Of a DNA stretch of 60,060 bases, positions 25,538 to 34,761 are shown one piece after another. Numbering within the stretch: the stretch's first letter is position 1; each line of letters opens with the position of its first letter. The stretch is from a virus. A program made the position numbers and the translations under genes. Location: positions 1-60,060 of the IMG/VR virus record IMGVR_UViG_3300042288_002007. One strand, written 5' to 3'. The notes below the pieces were generated by a model that was not told where the DNA came from, ran no database searches, and worked only from the letters and a program-made list of their open reading frames with translations.

Positions 25538-28500
25538 ATGGTAAATACAGCAGGCGATCGCTCATCTAGTTCATTAGAAATTAAGATTCAAGCCAGAGAT
25601 GAAGCCACTGGAACTATCAAAGGGACACAAGTTGCTGTTGCCAATCTCAAAGATGAATCAACATTATTGTCTAGGTCTCTAACCGCAACCAGTACAGCAT
25701 TAACTAATGTTTCTAATACGGCCACTCTTGCGGGTGACAGAGTTAGACAAGTAGGTGCAGGATTCCAACTAGCTGGAGTTGCTGCGGCTGGTGCTTTTGT
25801 TGGGGCAACTTCAGCGATCGGTGATTTATTTGCTGCTACAAATGCCGTTTTCTCTGTCCTCAATAATCCAGTTGCTACTACTCTTTTTTCAACCATTGGT
25901 AACGAAGCAGAATCGGCATTGAGTCAAATTGCTCCATTGAGTGATGTCCTTCGCCAAACTACTATTGTTGCCACAAAGTTTGGCGCATCCTTCGCGCAAA
26001 GTTTAACAGGAATTAATATACAACAGACGGGGCAACAAACAGGAAGCGCATTTCTAACTGGCTTCATAAATGCAGGTTTTGATAGAATCGGACCCGCACT
26101 AAACATTTTCGATAATCAAATTCGAGGTGTATTTGAAGCACTAGGTTCTGTATCAGGGAAGGCATCACAAGCCTTAAATATAATCGGTTTATTCCCTGGA
26201 CAAGTAGCAGGGATTGATGAACAACTAGAGATATTTGGCTATGTAGAACAAGTTTTTAGTGGTATTTCTGAAGGTATTGCCCTAGTCGGGCAAAAGATAT
26301 TTTTCTTCAGTCAAGCGATCGGCTCACTCCAGGGACTTGTTCAAAACGGTCCATTTAAAATATTAATTGGGCAAACAGTTGAGTTAAGAGAGCAGCTTTT
26401 AGCTACACAAGCCTCCTTGGTTGGTACGTCAGCTATTTTCAATAAATTTACTGGGCAAGAAATTAAAGATCCGACAACAGCCATCAAAGCCCTTGATTTA
26501 CCTATCCTTGGACAAATAGAAAAACTGCGAACTGAATCCTTGGAATTAGTTGGGGTGACATCCAAAGATTTAGTCCCACTATACCAACAAGTCGCTAGTC
26601 GTATTACTGGAATTGGAGGAAGTCTAACAGATGCAAAAGACCTTGCGTTAGATTTTGCAGCAAGTTTAGGTACTTTAAATATTCCTCTATTTCAGTCACA
26701 ACAAGAAATAGCTTCTATATTAACTGGACAAATTGATCAAAATAGTGCATTAGCCAAAAGTTTAAATATTACTAATGAACAAGTAAATATATATAAATCA
26801 CAAGGAAGAGTAGTAGAGGAATTAAGAAAACGGTTAGAGGCATTTAGAGCAGGGAATAAATTAGCATCTGAAAGCTTGGGCGGTTACACGAGCAACATTC
26901 AAGAAATCTTTGATGAAATTGGCAGAAAAGCCGGACAACCGCTACTAGATCCGCTACTCAAACAAGTATCTATTTTTTATGAGTTTCTTCGTCAAAATCA
27001 GAAGCAATTAATTGATTATTTTGGGCAATTCTCTGACTATATGCTGAGAATTGGATCTGCCGGCACTCAAATTGTGCAGCAAATCATCAAAGCTTTCCAA
27101 GATATAGCGCCCAAAATACCTGTTCTTTTATTTGAATCGCTAACAAGTATCATGGAGTCGTTAGCGCAAGTAATTGGTGTCGTCACTCAAGCATTAACTC
27201 CAGTTATAAACACTCTCGCTGCAATGATTGAAGTGTCAGGGAGATTGGGTGGTCCACTACTGCAAATATTTTTAACAACTACTGCACTCTCATCTGCTAT
27301 TACTGCATTGAATGGCGTTTTCACAGTAATAGCTAAAACTATTCCTGGGTTGGGAGAATTGATGTACTTAATAGACGTAAGATCGACTGGACTTATCAAT
27401 CAATTCACCAATTTATCCAGTGCTGTTGGAATTGGTGCAAGTGGATTTCTCCTATTAGGTAAAAATCTAGAATCTATTCCCGGAGCAGCAGGAATATTAC
27501 AGCAAGCACTCGGTCCAGTTGGGGGAATACTCGCTGGTTACATCCCAACGATCGCGGGAATTGGGATTCAATTAGCTGGGTTAACAATATTATTCCCTGC
27601 TGTTGGGGCATTTTTCAGTAATTTAGTCACATTAACACCTGGATTATTGAGAACTGCGGCTGCTTTTCTCCAAAATAATAGATTTTTAGCACCACTCGCT
27701 CCTTTATTGGTACAAGCATCTGTAGCTACAGAACTCTATGCAGACGTAAACACAAGAGCAACTGTCATAGGCTCTCAATTTGCCACAGCATTAAAATCAA
27801 TCGGACAAGCTGTAGCAGCGAACGTTGTAAGCTTGGCATTTTTAGCTGGTGGTGTTTATGCTGCATTTGTGATATTTGATAATTTTGTTCTCAAGAATGA
27901 AGCAGTCAAGCAAGTCCTATCTGCTGTAGGAGAGGGACTGTCAACTCTAGGAAAAATAGTTGTAGATGTCTTCAGTAATCCATTCACAGCAGCGATCGCC
28001 GCAGTAGTCGGATTAGGTTTAGCTATTCGCGTGGGGTTGATTCCCCAAATTAAAGAATTATTGGTATTGCAATTTGCAACATGGGCAGGTGGAGCAGCCG
28101 CAGGATTAAATGCTTTGTCTGGAGCAGCTAAAGCATTAGGTCTAACCAATTTGGCTGCAACTTTGCTTAAATCTAGTGTGGGATTAGGAATAATTCAGAC
28201 ATTATTCACATCTGGCTCAGGCGCAGCGATCGCTTTTGCTGCAAGTCAAGGTGTCACAGTCGGGGCTTTAAGCTTTTTACCACCGTCACTAGCAGCGGCC
28301 ACAACAGGACTCTCTGTATTTACCAAAGCATTATATCTAGCGATCGCCCCCATGCTCCCAATTATTGCCACAATCGGATTAGCAGTAGCAGCGATCGCTA
28401 GTATTGGATTAGCAGTACAGCAAGTAAAATTAGCCCAAGGTATTGCAGAGGTTGAAGAATATGGTAGACAACTTGAGAATGCGTCAGATCAATCATTAAA

Positions 28501-31500
28501 GCTTGCCCAAAGTTTAAAACGCGCTGGTGATGCACAAGCTGAAGCCAATAAACGAGGTGTTCAACTCACCAAAGAACAGTACGCGGAAAATGCGAAATTA
28601 TTAAAACAAACCGAACTCCAAGCTGCGCGTCTTGATGATGAAATAAAAAATCGGCAGGAAGCTCTAAAGGCTATTAATGGAGATGAAAACAAAGCCGCAT
28701 TACAAGCCCAAATTGATGACTTAAAAAGGCAGAAAGAACAATTATTAAGATTGTCTGGGGACGCGATTCAAACTCAGCCCAAAGAGATTCTTGATAAAGG
28801 TTCAGTATTTGAGCAACTACGGATAAAAGCTGAAGGCGCAAAAGCTGCAATCGAGAAACCTGCCGACGATACAGCATTAAAGCAGAAGTCCCAAGAATTA
28901 ATAGAAATTACTCAACAACAACTTGAATTAGGTGCAATCACCGCAGAAGAAGCCAGGAAAAATCTCAGTCAAGTTGCTAATAATGCCAAAGTTGAGCAAG
29001 ATATTAGAATTAAAGCCCAGAAAGCGATCGCCGAAACATACAAGAGTACGTCAAAAGTTGATGCACTTAAAGCGGAATCTGAATTAATTAACGCCCAATT
29101 AGCAGCAGGACTATTAGACTTTGCTGACAATGCTAAGGCGATCGCTGACATCCAAAATTCTGCACTCAATGACAGAATGACGAATGAGGAAGCAGCGCAT
29201 AAAGCAACCATGAAACGGTTGCAGGATGAGTATGAGGGCAAGAAACTTTTACTTGAACAAGATTTATTATCTGCTAGACTTGCTGCTAGTAAAAATGCGG
29301 GGACAGAGGAGGGTAAACAACAATTAGCTAAAGCCGAAGAATTTGCTAAACAATTACAACAATTAGAAGCTAAAAAGAACCAAGATATAGGAGAAGAAGG
29401 TAAGCGAAATGCTGAGGCTAATGCGGCACTCACTAAAGAAATTGCAGATAATCAAGCCAAGCAATACCAACTTGCCAAGGACTTAGAAAAGCAAGTGCGA
29501 GATGGTTCAATTAGTGAAGAACAAGCCGCACTGCGTCAATCGTCAGAAGCCAAAAAAGCAGAATTGGCACAGCAATTAAAATCAAGTGAGGATGCTTATA
29601 AAAAACAAAAAGAACTAATCAATCAACAGCTTGAGCAAGATGTATCTACTGCCCAAAAACAGGTAAGAGAGAAAATAGAAGCGGCTGCCAAATTACCAGT
29701 AGGGAGTAAAGAATATCAGACTGCAATTCAAGATGCTGCGATCGCAAATGCAAAAATTCAAAGTTCTGAAGCAGCCAGCAAGCAAGCTCTATTGAAAGCC
29801 GAGAGGGAGTACAACACAGAGACAGCTAAATTATCGTCTCAGTCGTTACAAGCACAAGCTGATAACGAGAAAAAACAACGGGATGCTGCCATTAAATTCC
29901 TTGATACTAAACAAAAAGAGGCTCAAGATGTTCTCCAGAAATCCCAGAATCAGCAGTTAATAAATATTCAGAAATTAGAAACCACAGGATTGTCAATCAA
30001 GGAACAATCAGAGTTTCAAAAGACTAAATTAACTGGTGAACAAATAGCTCTCCAGTTGCAACAAGAACAGGAAAAATTAAAGAAATTAGAATCTCTTGAA
30101 AAGCCCAAAGGTCAACAAGAAAGATTAGCTCTTGATGCACAAATCCGGGGGTCTAGGTTAAAAACTCAAGAGTTAGTCCGACAGGGCTTAGAAAATGAAC
30201 AGAAAGCTTATGACGGGATAATTAACTTAGTTAAAGCCAATATCAAGTTAGAGGGTGAAGCTAAAGAAACTAAGCTAGAAAGACAGCGATTGACATTGGG
30301 TGAAGCCGCGATCGCACAAACGTTGGCTAGACAGAAAGTTACTGATTTAGAGAAGGAATTATCCAAAGAAACTAAAAATATTGCTAGGCGATCGGCACTA
30401 ATTCTAGAGCTAGAAAAAGCTAGAACCGCAGCGAGACGGGCTGCTATTGCTGATGAACTCAATGATTTTGATAACACTACTGCACAATTGCAAGCGGGAC
30501 TTGAGAGTAGATATAACAAGGGTCAAGCTTCTGAGTCGCGGATTAAAGTTATTGAGGCACAGAGAGCCGTTGAACGCGCTCAGAAGGAACTTAATCTTGA
30601 GAAGGATAATGTTGACAAGAAATACAAATTGCAACTGGCACTAGAGAAAGCCAAAACAGCTTTACTTGATGCCCAAATTGCTGAACGTCAGAAATTAATT
30701 GAAACTGAGAACCAGGAATATCTCAATCAAATTGAGGAACAGAATCAAGCGATTAAACGCCAGTCAATGCTGTATGAAGTCATGGCTTCTGCGCTGACTG
30801 AAAGGAATAAAGTCTTAGAGGCAAGCAAGAATCTAGCCGCAGCAGCAGCCGGATTTATGACTAGCGAACTTGATGTTTTATCCAAAATTGAAACCAGTGA
30901 ATATCGTCGTAAACAATTAGCCGAAATTGCAGCAGCTATTAAATTAGAGGCATTGGCGAAACAGCAAGAATTTGAGCGTGAGAGCCTAGAAAATCAAATA
31001 CTGCAAAATAAATATGCTTTGGAGCGCGAGGCAATTCAAAACCGAATTAACCAAGCAACTAAAATAGCTGAGATTGCCAAGCAACAAGCCGAGATTGAAG
31101 TCTTTAAAGCAGATCCTCGCAATGAAAGTCGTTCCGGTAGAGCGCAGTTGAGAGCCATGGAATTAGCCCTAGAAGCTAACCAATATGGATTAGTTCAGTT
31201 GGGGCTGCAAGGGGGATTGATTCAAAAACAACAAGGTGGTCAAGATGAATTAGCTAACTTCCAAAGGCGATCGCTCGAACTCAAGCAAAAGGGTGATGAG
31301 AGACAAGCGCAAGCAGAATTGATTAATGCCTTACCACCGGGAAGAAGGCAACGTGCATCAAGAGCGTTTGAGCAACAAATTATAGAAGAAGCAGGATATG
31401 ACAGTAAGCGTGGCTTCATAAATGCTGGACTAGCAAAATCCAGAGGAATAATTAAAGATAAATTTGGCATTACACCATCCATAGATTTACTTGGTGCTGT

Positions 31501-31930
31501 AGACCCAGAATTAGCAGGATTACTAGAAAATTTATCTCCATCTCAACAAGCAGCCGCCATAGGAAATGTCCAAAGTAATTTCAATAGAGATTTTGGTGGC
31601 ACTCAATCATTGAGTAATGTTTCTTCTCCTAATCCCACTGGTAAGCCACTGCAATTACTTCCAGAATTTCAGGGTAAGTTGACTCTACCCTCACCTACCC
31701 AGCGCGGTTCATCAATTGTGAATTTAGAAAAATCTGGTAATTTATTCCAGACTGGTGTAGAGAAATTAATTGATTATTTAGATGGACAAAAGAAAGATTC
31801 TAAAGGCACTAGCTACAACATCAATATCACGTCACCAGTTGGCAATACTTCTACTTCTGGAACTGCTAATAAAGTATCCACTCTAGAAGATACTCTCAGA
31901 ATTGCTAAACAGTTGGCAGGAATTAAATAA
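25538..31930 (+). CDS. Tail tape measure protein
   Basis: A 2130-residue protein. Residues ~1-970 are rich in hydrophobic Ala/Gly/Val helices (for example LAIAPMLPIIATIGLAVAAI), the membrane-active part common to tape measures. Residues ~970-1900 are continuous Ala/Gln/Glu/Lys coiled coil, followed by a Gly/Pro/Ser-rich C-terminus. If about 0.15 nm of tail per residue applies, the tail would be near 300 nm, consistent with a long siphovirus-type tail; no sheath gene is visible. It starts 47 bp after the hydrolase-like gene. A promoter-like box overlaps the spacer just after its end. Confidence 0.85.
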   Translation: MVNTAGDRSSSSLEIKIQARDEATGTIKGTQVAVANLKDESTLLSRSLTATSTALTNVSNTATLAGDRVRQVGAGFQLAGVAAAGAFVGATSAIGDLFAATNAVFSVLNNPVATTLFSTIGNEAESALSQIAPLSDVLRQTTIVATKFGASFAQSLTGINIQQTGQQTGSAFLTGFINAGFDRIGPALNIFDNQIRGVFEALGSVSGKASQALNIIGLFPGQVAGIDEQLEIFGYVEQVFSGISEGIALVGQKIFFFSQAIGSLQGLVQNGPFKILIGQTVELREQLLATQASLVGTSAIFNKFTGQEIKDPTTAIKALDLPILGQIEKLRTESLELVGVTSKDLVPLYQQVASRITGIGGSLTDAKDLALDFAASLGTLNIPLFQSQQEIASILTGQIDQNSALAKSLNITNEQVNIYKSQGRVVEELRKRLEAFRAGNKLASESLGGYTSNIQEIFDEIGRKAGQPLLDPLLKQVSIFYEFLRQNQKQLIDYFGQFSDYMLRIGSAGTQIVQQIIKAFQDIAPKIPVLLFESLTSIMESLAQVIGVVTQALTPVINTLAAMIEVSGRLGGPLLQIFLTTTALSSAITALNGVFTVIAKTIPGLGELMYLIDVRSTGLINQFTNLSSAVGIGASGFLLLGKNLESIPGAAGILQQALGPVGGILAGYIPTIAGIGIQLAGLTILFPAVGAFFSNLVTLTPGLLRTAAAFLQNNRFLAPLAPLLVQASVATELYADVNTRATVIGSQFATALKSIGQAVAANVVSLAFLAGGVYAAFVIFDNFVLKNEAVKQVLSAVGEGLSTLGKIVVDVFSNPFTAAIAAVVGLGLAIRVGLIPQIKELLVLQFATWAGGAAAGLNALSGAAKALGLTNLAATLLKSSVGLGIIQTLFTSGSGAAIAFAASQGVTVGALSFLPPSLAAATTGLSVFTKALYLAIAPMLPIIATIGLAVAAIASIGLAVQQVKLAQGIAEVEEYGRQLENASDQSLKLAQSLKRAGDAQAEANKRGVQLTKEQYAENAKLLKQTELQAARLDDEIKNRQEALKAINGDENKAALQAQIDDLKRQKEQLLRLSGDAIQTQPKEILDKGSVFEQLRIKAEGAKAAIEKPADDTALKQKSQELIEITQQQLELGAITAEEARKNLSQVANNAKVEQDIRIKAQKAIAETYKSTSKVDALKAESELINAQLAAGLLDFADNAKAIADIQNSALNDRMTNEEAAHKATMKRLQDEYEGKKLLLEQDLLSARLAASKNAGTEEGKQQLAKAEEFAKQLQQLEAKKNQDIGEEGKRNAEANAALTKEIADNQAKQYQLAKDLEKQVRDGSISEEQAALRQSSEAKKAELAQQLKSSEDAYKKQKELINQQLEQDVSTAQKQVREKIEAAAKLPVGSKEYQTAIQDAAIANAKIQSSEAASKQALLKAEREYNTETAKLSSQSLQAQADNEKKQRDAAIKFLDTKQKEAQDVLQKSQNQQLINIQKLETTGLSIKEQSEFQKTKLTGEQIALQLQQEQEKLKKLESLEKPKGQQERLALDAQIRGSRLKTQELVRQGLENEQKAYDGIINLVKANIKLEGEAKETKLERQRLTLGEAAIAQTLARQKVTDLEKELSKETKNIARRSALILELEKARTAARRAAIADELNDFDNTTAQLQAGLESRYNKGQASESRIKVIEAQRAVERAQKELNLEKDNVDKKYKLQLALEKAKTALLDAQIAERQKLIETENQEYLNQIEEQNQAIKRQSMLYEVMASALTERNKVLEASKNLAAAAAGFMTSELDVLSKIETSEYRRKQLAEIAAAIKLEALAKQQEFERESLENQILQNKYALEREAIQNRINQATKIAEIAKQQAEIEVFKADPRNESRSGRAQLRAMELALEANQYGLVQLGLQGGLIQKQQGGQDELANFQRRSLELKQKGDERQAQAELINALPPGRRQRASRAFEQQIIEEAGYDSKRGFINAGLAKSRGIIKDKFGITPSIDLLGAVDPELAGLLENLSPSQQAAAIGNVQSNFNRDFGGTQSLSNVSSPNPTGKPLQLLPEFQGKLTLPSPTQRGSSIVNLEKSGNLFQTGVEKLIDYLDGQKKDSKGTSYNINITSPVGNTSTSGTANKVSTLEDTLRIAKQLAGIK

Positions 31931-31943
31931 TCGCTGATATAAT
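31913..31943 (+). promoter_or_regulatory. Promoter with extended -10 (TGATATAAT)
   Basis: TTGGCA at 31913-31918 and TGATATAAT at 31935-31943 with a 19-bp gap between the hexamers. It lies across the end of the tape measure gene and in front of the gene at 31966. The same TGNTATAAT box occurs before two other genes here. Confidence 0.5.
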
Positions 31944-31965
31944 AATATTTATTTAGCGATTGCAT

Positions 31966-32613
31966 ATGACATTTAGTATTGATATTCCTCACTTCAAATG
32001 CTTTATAAATAAATCATTTCTTTATAATTGGGATTCACAACAAATTGGATATATACCCGTCAGAGTATTTGGAATAACTTCTATTCCTGGTCGCTCAGTT
32101 GGATTTAATTTGATGACCAATCAGGGAGCGCAATTTGCTAGAGTCCCGATTCATGCTTTGTCGTGGAGAGAGGATTGCGATCGCCTACCATTGGATTGGT
32201 TGCAGTTATGGGATTGCCTAAGTTACGAGCCATGCGCGATCGCCTATTCCTACCTTTCTGAACTACGCTGCAAAACTATTCTCAAGGATGGGAAATGGTA
32301 CGACGGTGAATATATGTTCACAATTGACTGGGTTGGTGGTGACTGGGCGGAAGATCCAAGTGAGCATAAATGTGGTCATGTTTTGAAATTGGATAACGGA
32401 TGCTTCACTATTCAACCTAATAATCGAATTGTATGGCTTGACCCCAGTTTCATAACTGAGCCACTAACCAAAAATCCTGGTTACAAAATTCATACCCACA
32501 GATACAAAAGTGAATCATCCGGGAAGTGGGTGTCAGAAAATAGTGACAACTTTTTCTATGGAACTAACTTAATACTGGATGCAGAGATCAAACCTGCTTG
32601 TGCCACATTATGA
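31966..32613 (+). CDS. Conserved phage protein of unknown function (215 aa)
   Basis: The ATG at 31966 is preferred to a TTG two codons earlier. The pattern YIPVRVFGITSIPGRSVGF, FARVPIHALSW, LQLWDCLSY and CGHVLKLDNGCFTIQPNNRI is of a kind I recall from hypothetical proteins in many phages, including cyanophages, without an assigned function. Trp and Cys are frequent. No membrane segment. It has its own promoter-like box and begins the early/nucleotide block rather than belonging to the tail operon. Confidence 0.7.
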   Translation: MTFSIDIPHFKCFINKSFLYNWDSQQIGYIPVRVFGITSIPGRSVGFNLMTNQGAQFARVPIHALSWREDCDRLPLDWLQLWDCLSYEPCAIAYSYLSELRCKTILKDGKWYDGEYMFTIDWVGGDWAEDPSEHKCGHVLKLDNGCFTIQPNNRIVWLDPSFITEPLTKNPGYKIHTHRYKSESSGKWVSENSDNFFYGTNLILDAEIKPACATL

Positions 32614-32698
32614 GTATGGTGCTTTAACCAATCAGCCAATCCAGTAGACGCGATCGCAAATTCATTGTATCTTAAATAGGATTCAATAGAGCAACAAA

Positions 32699-33307
32699 AT
32701 GATATTAAACGACGAGCAAATAACAAAGTTAGCTCAACAGGGAATGATTCAACCGTTTCAGTCAGAATTAATCAGAGAAGTCACGATTAATGGACATCCT
32801 GACATGAGTTCTCAGTTGCCAGTAATTAGTTATGGATTAAGTTCTTTTGGGTATGATATTCGCCTTAGCCCTAAAGAATTTAAAATCTTTAAACATATTC
32901 CGGGAACTGTAATCAATCCTAAACGGTTTAATCCCAAAAATCTTGAATCAGTTGAATTAAATCGAGATATTGACGGTGAATTTTTTGTGCTTCCAGGTCA
33001 TTCTTATGGTTTAGGTGTAGCATCTGAAAAACTAGAAATTCCCGAAGATGTCACGGTTCTTTGCATGACTAAAAGCACTTATGCTAGAGTTGCGATCGCA
33101 GCTAACTTAACCCCCGCAGAAGCGGGCTGGAAGGGCTTTTTGACTATCGAGATATCTAATAATTGCGGTGCTGATTGTCGAATTTATGCCAATGAAGGAA
33201 TCGCTCAATTATTATTTCTAAAAGGTGAACCTTGCACTGTTTCCTATGAAGATAGACGTGGTAAATATCAAGATCAACCCGAATCAATTGTGTTAGCAAA
33301 GGTTTAA
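32699..33307 (+). CDS. dcd: dCTP deaminase
   Basis: A 202-residue protein of the dCTP deaminase/dUTPase superfamily. Conserved parts are ISYGLSSFGYDIRL, VLPGHSYGLGVASEKLEIP, CMTKSTYARVAI, then GWKGFLTIEISNN with the catalytic Glu, and the C-terminal YEDRRGKYQDQPE. It converts dCTP to dUTP, which feeds thymidylate synthesis by the ThyX coded two genes downstream. It sits 1 bp before the DUF3310 gene. A second copy is at 43021. Confidence 0.9.
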   Translation: MILNDEQITKLAQQGMIQPFQSELIREVTINGHPDMSSQLPVISYGLSSFGYDIRLSPKEFKIFKHIPGTVINPKRFNPKNLESVELNRDIDGEFFVLPGHSYGLGVASEKLEIPEDVTVLCMTKSTYARVAIAANLTPAEAGWKGFLTIEISNNCGADCRIYANEGIAQLLFLKGEPCTVSYEDRRGKYQDQPESIVLAKV

Positions 33308-33308
33308 C

Positions 33309-33533
33309 ATGAATCACGATCATCCATCTCATTACAACCAAGGCAATATAGAGTGTATTGACGCGATCGCCTCCGCACTTTCTCCCCAAGAATTAGACGG
33401 TTTTGTTCGGGGTAATGTAATGAAATATATATGGCGATCGCCTCACAAAAATAAAGTTGAGGACTTGAAAAAAGCGCAATGGTATCTGAGTTGGTATATA
33501 TCTAGGTTGGAGAAAGATGATGCAGTTAATTAA
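33309..33533 (+). CDS. DUF3310 protein (T7 gp1.7-like)
   Basis: A 74-residue protein with the DUF3310 signature HPSHYNQGNIECIDAI, then GFVRGNVMKYIWR and VEDLKKAQWYLSWYI. In phage T7 the family member gp1.7 is a nucleotide kinase. Its place between dCTP deaminase and ThyX fits a role in dTTP supply. It overlaps thyX by 17 bp. Confidence 0.8.
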   Translation: MNHDHPSHYNQGNIECIDAIASALSPQELDGFVRGNVMKYIWRSPHKNKVEDLKKAQWYLSWYISRLEKDDAVN

Positions 33534-34254
33534 AGATTCTCATTTTCAGGTAGTAATTGATAAAGATGCGAGTTCCCCAAACCCCCAAGTCGCTATATGG
33601 AAAGGTCAGCATAGATGTGTTGCCGAAAAGTTTTTACCCGACGATAAGACACCTACCCCAGAAAGCTGTGGAGAAGCCGTCATCAAATATCAGTTAGCAG
33701 GTGACAGGGGGCATTATTCAGTTCTCAGAAAAGCCTTTGTTAGTTTCCACTGCTTAGGTTTTCCCCATAGTGTCGTGAGTCAAATCACAAGACATCAAGA
33801 TTCAGCTTTTCTTGTTCAGTCAATGCGGTATACAGGACAAAGAATTGTTGATTGTGCTGAGGGTAATATTCCTATTGAAGATGTTTTTTATTTTCGACCG
33901 GTGGGTAGTTATTGCGATCGCCAAGGCAACAAATATGATTATACCAATGCCGATTTACTGGATGATAGAGTAGGTTCTTATGCTTCTGCGGTTTTGTACA
34001 GTGAAAAGATTCAAAATGGACATTCCGAGGAACACGCTAGAGATTTTTTAGCCTATAACTTCCGTCAGGATTTTGACCTTAGTGGAGACTTACAAGCTAT
34101 TTGGCATTTGCTAGACCAGCGCACCAAAGCCGATTCTCAAATAGAAGTCAGAACTCTAGCTTGGATGATATTAGATTGCTTGAAAGAATTTACCCCTGAA
34201 CTTACCCAATGGTATTTAGAAAATCGTGCGGGTAAAGCTAGACTTGCTCCTTGA
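33517..34254 (+). CDS. thyX: FAD-dependent thymidylate synthase ThyX
   Basis: A 245-residue protein. The ThyX motif, normally RHR-x7-S, reads RHQDSAFLVQS (around residue 91), so the second Arg is Gln. MRYTGQR and the C-terminal stretch VRTLAWMILDCLKEFTPELT support the call. ThyX methylates dUMP using methylene-tetrahydrofolate and NADPH with FAD. A good site (GGTTGGAGAAAG) precedes the start ATGATG; the second ATG is also possible. With dcd and the DUF3310 gene it forms a dTTP-synthesis operon. Confidence 0.9.
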   Translation: MMQLIKDSHFQVVIDKDASSPNPQVAIWKGQHRCVAEKFLPDDKTPTPESCGEAVIKYQLAGDRGHYSVLRKAFVSFHCLGFPHSVVSQITRHQDSAFLVQSMRYTGQRIVDCAEGNIPIEDVFYFRPVGSYCDRQGNKYDYTNADLLDDRVGSYASAVLYSEKIQNGHSEEHARDFLAYNFRQDFDLSGDLQAIWHLLDQRTKADSQIEVRTLAWMILDCLKEFTPELTQWYLENRAGKARLAP

Positions 34255-34463
34255 TGTTTAACGCGATCGCCGCGCTGAACACCAAAAGAAATTATTTTTG
34301 CATAGAGAGAGATGAAAAGTATTTTGAGATTATGAAAAATAGGATTGATGATTGGCACTCTCAATCTGGACTTATCCAAAATGATCAAGTGCGATCGCCT
34401 CATCTCCAAACCAACAAAGTTATAAGCATAGAGAAGCATAAGCAACTATCACTATTTGGTTAA
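34254..34463 (+). pseudogene. C-terminal remnant of a DNA methyltransferase
   Basis: A 69-residue ORF starting in the thyX stop (ATGA). Its N-terminal part AIAALNTKRNYFCIERDEKYFEIM followed by KNRIDDW matches the end of N4/N6 type DNA methyltransferases, after the GSGT motif, but the catalytic region is missing. It ends KQLSLFG, a beta-clamp-binding type motif. Either it is a degraded methyltransferase or the tail has been kept as a small clamp-binding protein. Confidence 0.55.
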
Positions 34464-34502
34464 TCCATCAAAAGCATTGATATTACTGCACTCTATAACT
34501 CA

Positions 34503-34608
34503 TGAGTACAGAATCATTTTCATAGTGACTATGATTTAATTTCTTTTAATCCAAGAGAAGAATTAAATTAAATAGCTTGTGAGTCTGATAAAAATGATTC
34601 TGTACTCA
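34503..34608. repeat. 106-nt structured inverted repeat (three-way junction)
   Basis: Perfect 18-bp arms: TGAGTACAGAATCATTTT at 34503-34520 and its complement at 34591-34608. Inside are a hairpin CATAG-TGA-CTATG at 34521-34533 and an imperfect one formed by TTTAATTTCTT and AAGAATTAAA. The whole can fold as an outer stem with two inner hairpins. Possibilities are a small RNA, a replication or recombination site, or a MITE-like remnant. I found no target-site duplication. It fills most of the 34464-34636 gap, which otherwise holds nothing I can name. Confidence 0.6.
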
Positions 34609-34636
34609 AAGTTTACGCAGCAACGCTTTCAGACGC

Positions 34637-34666
34637 TTGACAATTATTGAGTAAATAGCTTAGAAT
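34637..34666 (+). promoter_or_regulatory. Sigma70-type promoter
   Basis: TTGACA at 34637-34642 and TAGAAT at 34661-34666 with an 18-bp spacer, the best consensus promoter seen in the window. Transcription would begin near 34673 and read the gene at 34762 through a leader of about 90 nt. Confidence 0.65.
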
Positions 34667-34679
34667 GTGCATAACGGAC

Positions 34680-34715
34680 AAAACGCCCCAGTGTTTTTCG
34701 CACTAAGACGTTTTT
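34680..34715 (+). promoter_or_regulatory. Leader hairpin with U-run (attenuator-like)
   Basis: AAAACG (34680-34685) pairs with CGTTTT (34709-34714) around an inner AGTG/CACT stem (34690-34693 with 34701-34704), and the right arm runs into TTTTT. It lies right after the predicted transcription start. It may act as an attenuator or a stabilising 5' hairpin. A ribosome binding site (GAGGAA) follows before the ATG at 34762. Confidence 0.4.
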
Positions 34716-34761
34716 CTTTATCTGCCCGCTCGACCTCTACCACAGACCGAGGAAATAATAA

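Noticed and set aside
34464-34636. Transposon (MITE) with terminal repeats
   Set aside because: No target-site duplication visible and no transposase; kept as a structured element of unknown role.
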